Part shown: positions 62,011-64,000 of the stretch, in pieces
How positions within the stretch are numbered: position 1 is the stretch's first letter
How the letters are laid out: each line of letters starts with the position of its first letter
From: Limanda limanda
Taxonomy: Eukaryota; Chordata; Actinopteri; Pleuronectiformes; Pleuronectidae
DNA length: 64,000 bases
Assembly: GCF_963576545.1 (NCBI RefSeq)
Contig: NC_083653.1
Span: 15,659,358-15,723,357 of the forward strand
Reading direction: 5' to 3'
Made by a program: the position numbers and the translations under genes
The notes under the pieces: generated by a model
What the model was told of the DNA's origin: nothing
What the model saw: only the letters and a program-made list of their open reading frames with translations
The model's database searches: none

Positions 62011-62482
62011 CAACGTTTCTTCCAAGCGACCCGGAAGCAAAACTAACCATGCGGCGCATTTGCATTCTGGGATATGTAGTTTTAATACGCTGTTACAAGG
62101 TTACCCGCATGGGGTCCCTACTCACGTGTGGCAAATACAATGTGTATTTTTAAGAGGATTGAACATGTGTAAATGTTAGCTGGGTCAAGTCATATCGCCG
62201 ACGAGTGACTTTTAATTGAATTAGCACGAAGCTAACAGTGGAAGGACTACATCCGCTGTGTGGCGCCAGATCCTGAGCAGGCGGGACGGAGACGACGTGC
62301 TCGCCGCAGTGAGAGATCTCGCCGCCGGGAAACATCTCGGCTGTGTCTCGGTCGGCTGCAGCTCCGGGTCGGCGGTGGTCGCTGAGTGCATATGATCCCC
62401 CCCGGTACAGCCCGACGTGTCGCTGCTAAGTTATTATTTTAGCTCGTAGGTGTTGGAGCCGATCCTCGAGGAAAGCACAACC
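62010..62482. promoter_or_regulatory. Bidirectional WDCP-FKBP1B promoter with ZNF143/Staf-like site
   Basis: Short CpG-containing region between divergent genes. TGCATTCTGGGATATGTAGT at 62061-62080 matches the ZNF143 (Staf) element on the minus strand at 16 of 19 consensus positions (ACTACAATTCCCAGCATGC). The FKBP1B leader and its GC-rich start lie at about 62270-62482. No TATA box is obvious. Confidence 0.65.
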
Positions 62483-63206
62483 ATGGGAGTGGAGGTCGAG
62501 ACGATATCCCCCGGTGATGGTGAGTTGTTTTCATCCGCTCATGGGCGCCTCGATGCGGGGGTGGCGGTGTCCGGGGGCTCGGTGCTTCCCCGGGAATGTC
62601 GTTCGGATTTTGTAAGATTTAAAGAATTGATTTAAAAAAAACAGAAAATCAGTTGTGTATGAGATAAGTTATTTTACTCCAGAGGTGGATATAAACTAGT
62701 AGTATAATTCGGGATATAAATAGAAGTCTGTGAAGGACACATTTCTGGAGTGTGTATCTATCTATCTGTCTCTTAAATGAATGAGATTAAAGCTAATTCT
62801 GCCAGTTTTTCTCTTTTAAATGGAGAGTTAGCTCAGAGTGTAACTGTTTGACAGGGGACGAATCAGCTCAGGTGGATCTGTAGGTTTATTTCTCTCTTTT
62901 ATAAATGCATTGATGGCCAATAAGAGGCTTGTGATGGTCCCTGAGGGGAATAAACCTCCAGGCCAAAGTTTCAACAGACTCATATCTGACATCAGCATGT
63001 CTGCAGGCAGAAGTAAAGGTATGGCATTCCTGCAGGGAACACATCAGCAGACTTGCCCCCCCCCCTGTCATTGTTCTGTAGAAGATTAAGGCGACAGCCT
63101 CCGAGGTGAACCAACACACTGTGACACTTGTTCTCTCTCTCTCTCTCTCTCTTTACAGGACGGACCTTTCCAAAGAAGGGCCAGACATGTGTTGTTCATT
63201 ACATAG
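62483..63206 (+). CDS. FKBP1B: FKBP1B (FKBP12.6, calstabin-2): first two coding exons, partial
   Basis: FK506-binding peptidyl-prolyl isomerase that stabilises the closed state of ryanodine receptors. Coding exons: 62483-62519 (12 codons plus one base) and 63159-63206. They encode [20 protein letters not shown] followed by QTCVVHYIG, 28 complete codons; the rest of the roughly 108-aa protein lies right of the window. MGVE and FPKKG, together with adjacency to WDCP, point to FKBP1B rather than FKBP1A. Phase is 1 at both donors, as expected for the family. The acceptor of exon 2 follows a (TC)n tract at 63133-63152. The residue after HY is Ile where mammalian proteins have Thr. The gene is head-to-head with WDCP. 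Confidence 0.93.
62520..63158. other. FKBP1B: FKBP1B intron 1
   Basis: Short GT-AG intron ending in a (TC)n polypyrimidine tract and CTTTACAG. Nothing else recognised. Confidence 0.8.
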
Positions 63207-64000
63207 GTAACTGACTATTTGCTTTCTGCAGCCCGTGTAACCACATGTCTTCCTGTGTTGACGGAGGAAATTTGCCCATGTGTCTGTTTTGTTTATTATT
63301 TGTAATGTCTGGAGCACAACAAGGCTCACTCTCACAGAGTGTACACACACAGCCTGTCAGACATGTATACACCTGTGTGACACTCACACCGTCAAATGTA
63401 TGGTGTTACCACAGCCACACCCAGATAACATTAATTACAGCATATTTGGGTGTCTCGTTGTGTCTTTTGCGCCATGCGTTTATGTAATAACGTACAGACA
63501 CACACACACACACACATGCTTTCGTTTTCCTCTTGTCAGATTGGCCTATTTTGAGACGTGGCAGTGAGTCGCTGAGACGTTTGGGGAAATAAATTGGGGT
63601 TGTTCTATGCCCCTGGGTTGGCAGACCAGACAACTAGGTCAGACAGAAAGTAAACAAAACCCAGTTCCTGTGTCATCAGTCTGTCTGCGTATCACACGGG
63701 TTATTACACGGCTGTAAAAGTTATTGCATGCTTCTTGGCATTGTCTGAGTATTGTTTTATTGTGTGCGGGTATGCAGCTTTTACTTGTGCCTGATGGAGC
63801 TTCTTGGAACTGGTCCACATGAGTGACTTAATCTGTGGTTATATTGATTTCTAGGCCTCACTGACTTGTTAGTAGTACATACAAATTACAGCTCTGTTTG
63901 ACCAGCGAGTATGTGGTTCTATTTAGACTGGTACATAGCAAATGTTGTGTTTTTAAACTCGTTTTTAGGGACAGTGGAAAAAATAATCAGATTTCGCCTT
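63207..64000. other. FKBP1B: FKBP1B intron 2 (runs off the window)
   Basis: Begins GTAACT. Contains a short (CA)n at about 63497-63515. No further FKBP1B exon is visible before the window ends. Confidence 0.7.

Overview
The window is vertebrate nuclear DNA, most likely from a teleost fish. Five spliced protein-coding genes can be rebuilt exon by exon with consistent reading phase. Their order is ATAD2B (-), UBXN2A (+), MFSD2B (+), WDCP (-), FKBP1B (+), the block known from human chromosome 2p23-p24. Compact introns, abundant CA/GT microsatellites, tRNA-derived SINE-like copies and 3' ends of non-LTR elements of kinds common in fish point to a teleost. The species cannot be named.

Layout. Positions 680-24816 carry 23 coding exons (about 1059 codons) of ATAD2B on the minus strand. 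This covers the N-terminal acidic region, AAA1, the degenerate AAA2 and the bromodomain; the last C-terminal exons lie left of the window. One intron in the bromodomain uses a GC donor. Introns hold a 595-bp terminal-inverted-repeat element (17470-18064) and one copy of a two-copy dispersed repeat. A GC-rich 5' region (24.4-24.9 kb) and a 2.1-kb gap with a long GATA/GACA array separate ATAD2B from the divergent UBXN2A (26949-31490; six coding exons, 246 aa). Positions 31.5-35.6 kb are intergenic. MFSD2B follows (noncoding exon ending at 35867; coding 36845-55909 in 14 exons, 610 aa), with repeat-rich introns. It converges on WDCP (coding 57032-60680 in three exons, 740 aa). WDCP is head-to-head with FKBP1B, whose first two coding exons (62483-62519, 63159-63206) close the window. 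Their shared promoter contains a ZNF143/Staf-like site.

These genes are neighbours by conserved synteny and do not form one pathway: a chromatin AAA/bromodomain protein, a p97/VCP adaptor, a sphingosine-1-phosphate transporter, a WD-repeat/coiled-coil protein and a ryanodine-receptor immunophilin.

I found no clearly new biological system. The most unusual signals are oppositely oriented telomere-like arms on both sides of the MFSD2B 5' exon, a start-stop AUG-UGA element abutting the MFSD2B start codon, the GC-AG intron, a perfect 20-bp-arm hairpin before a UBXN2A splice acceptor, and a pair of unassigned dispersed repeats 35 kb apart.
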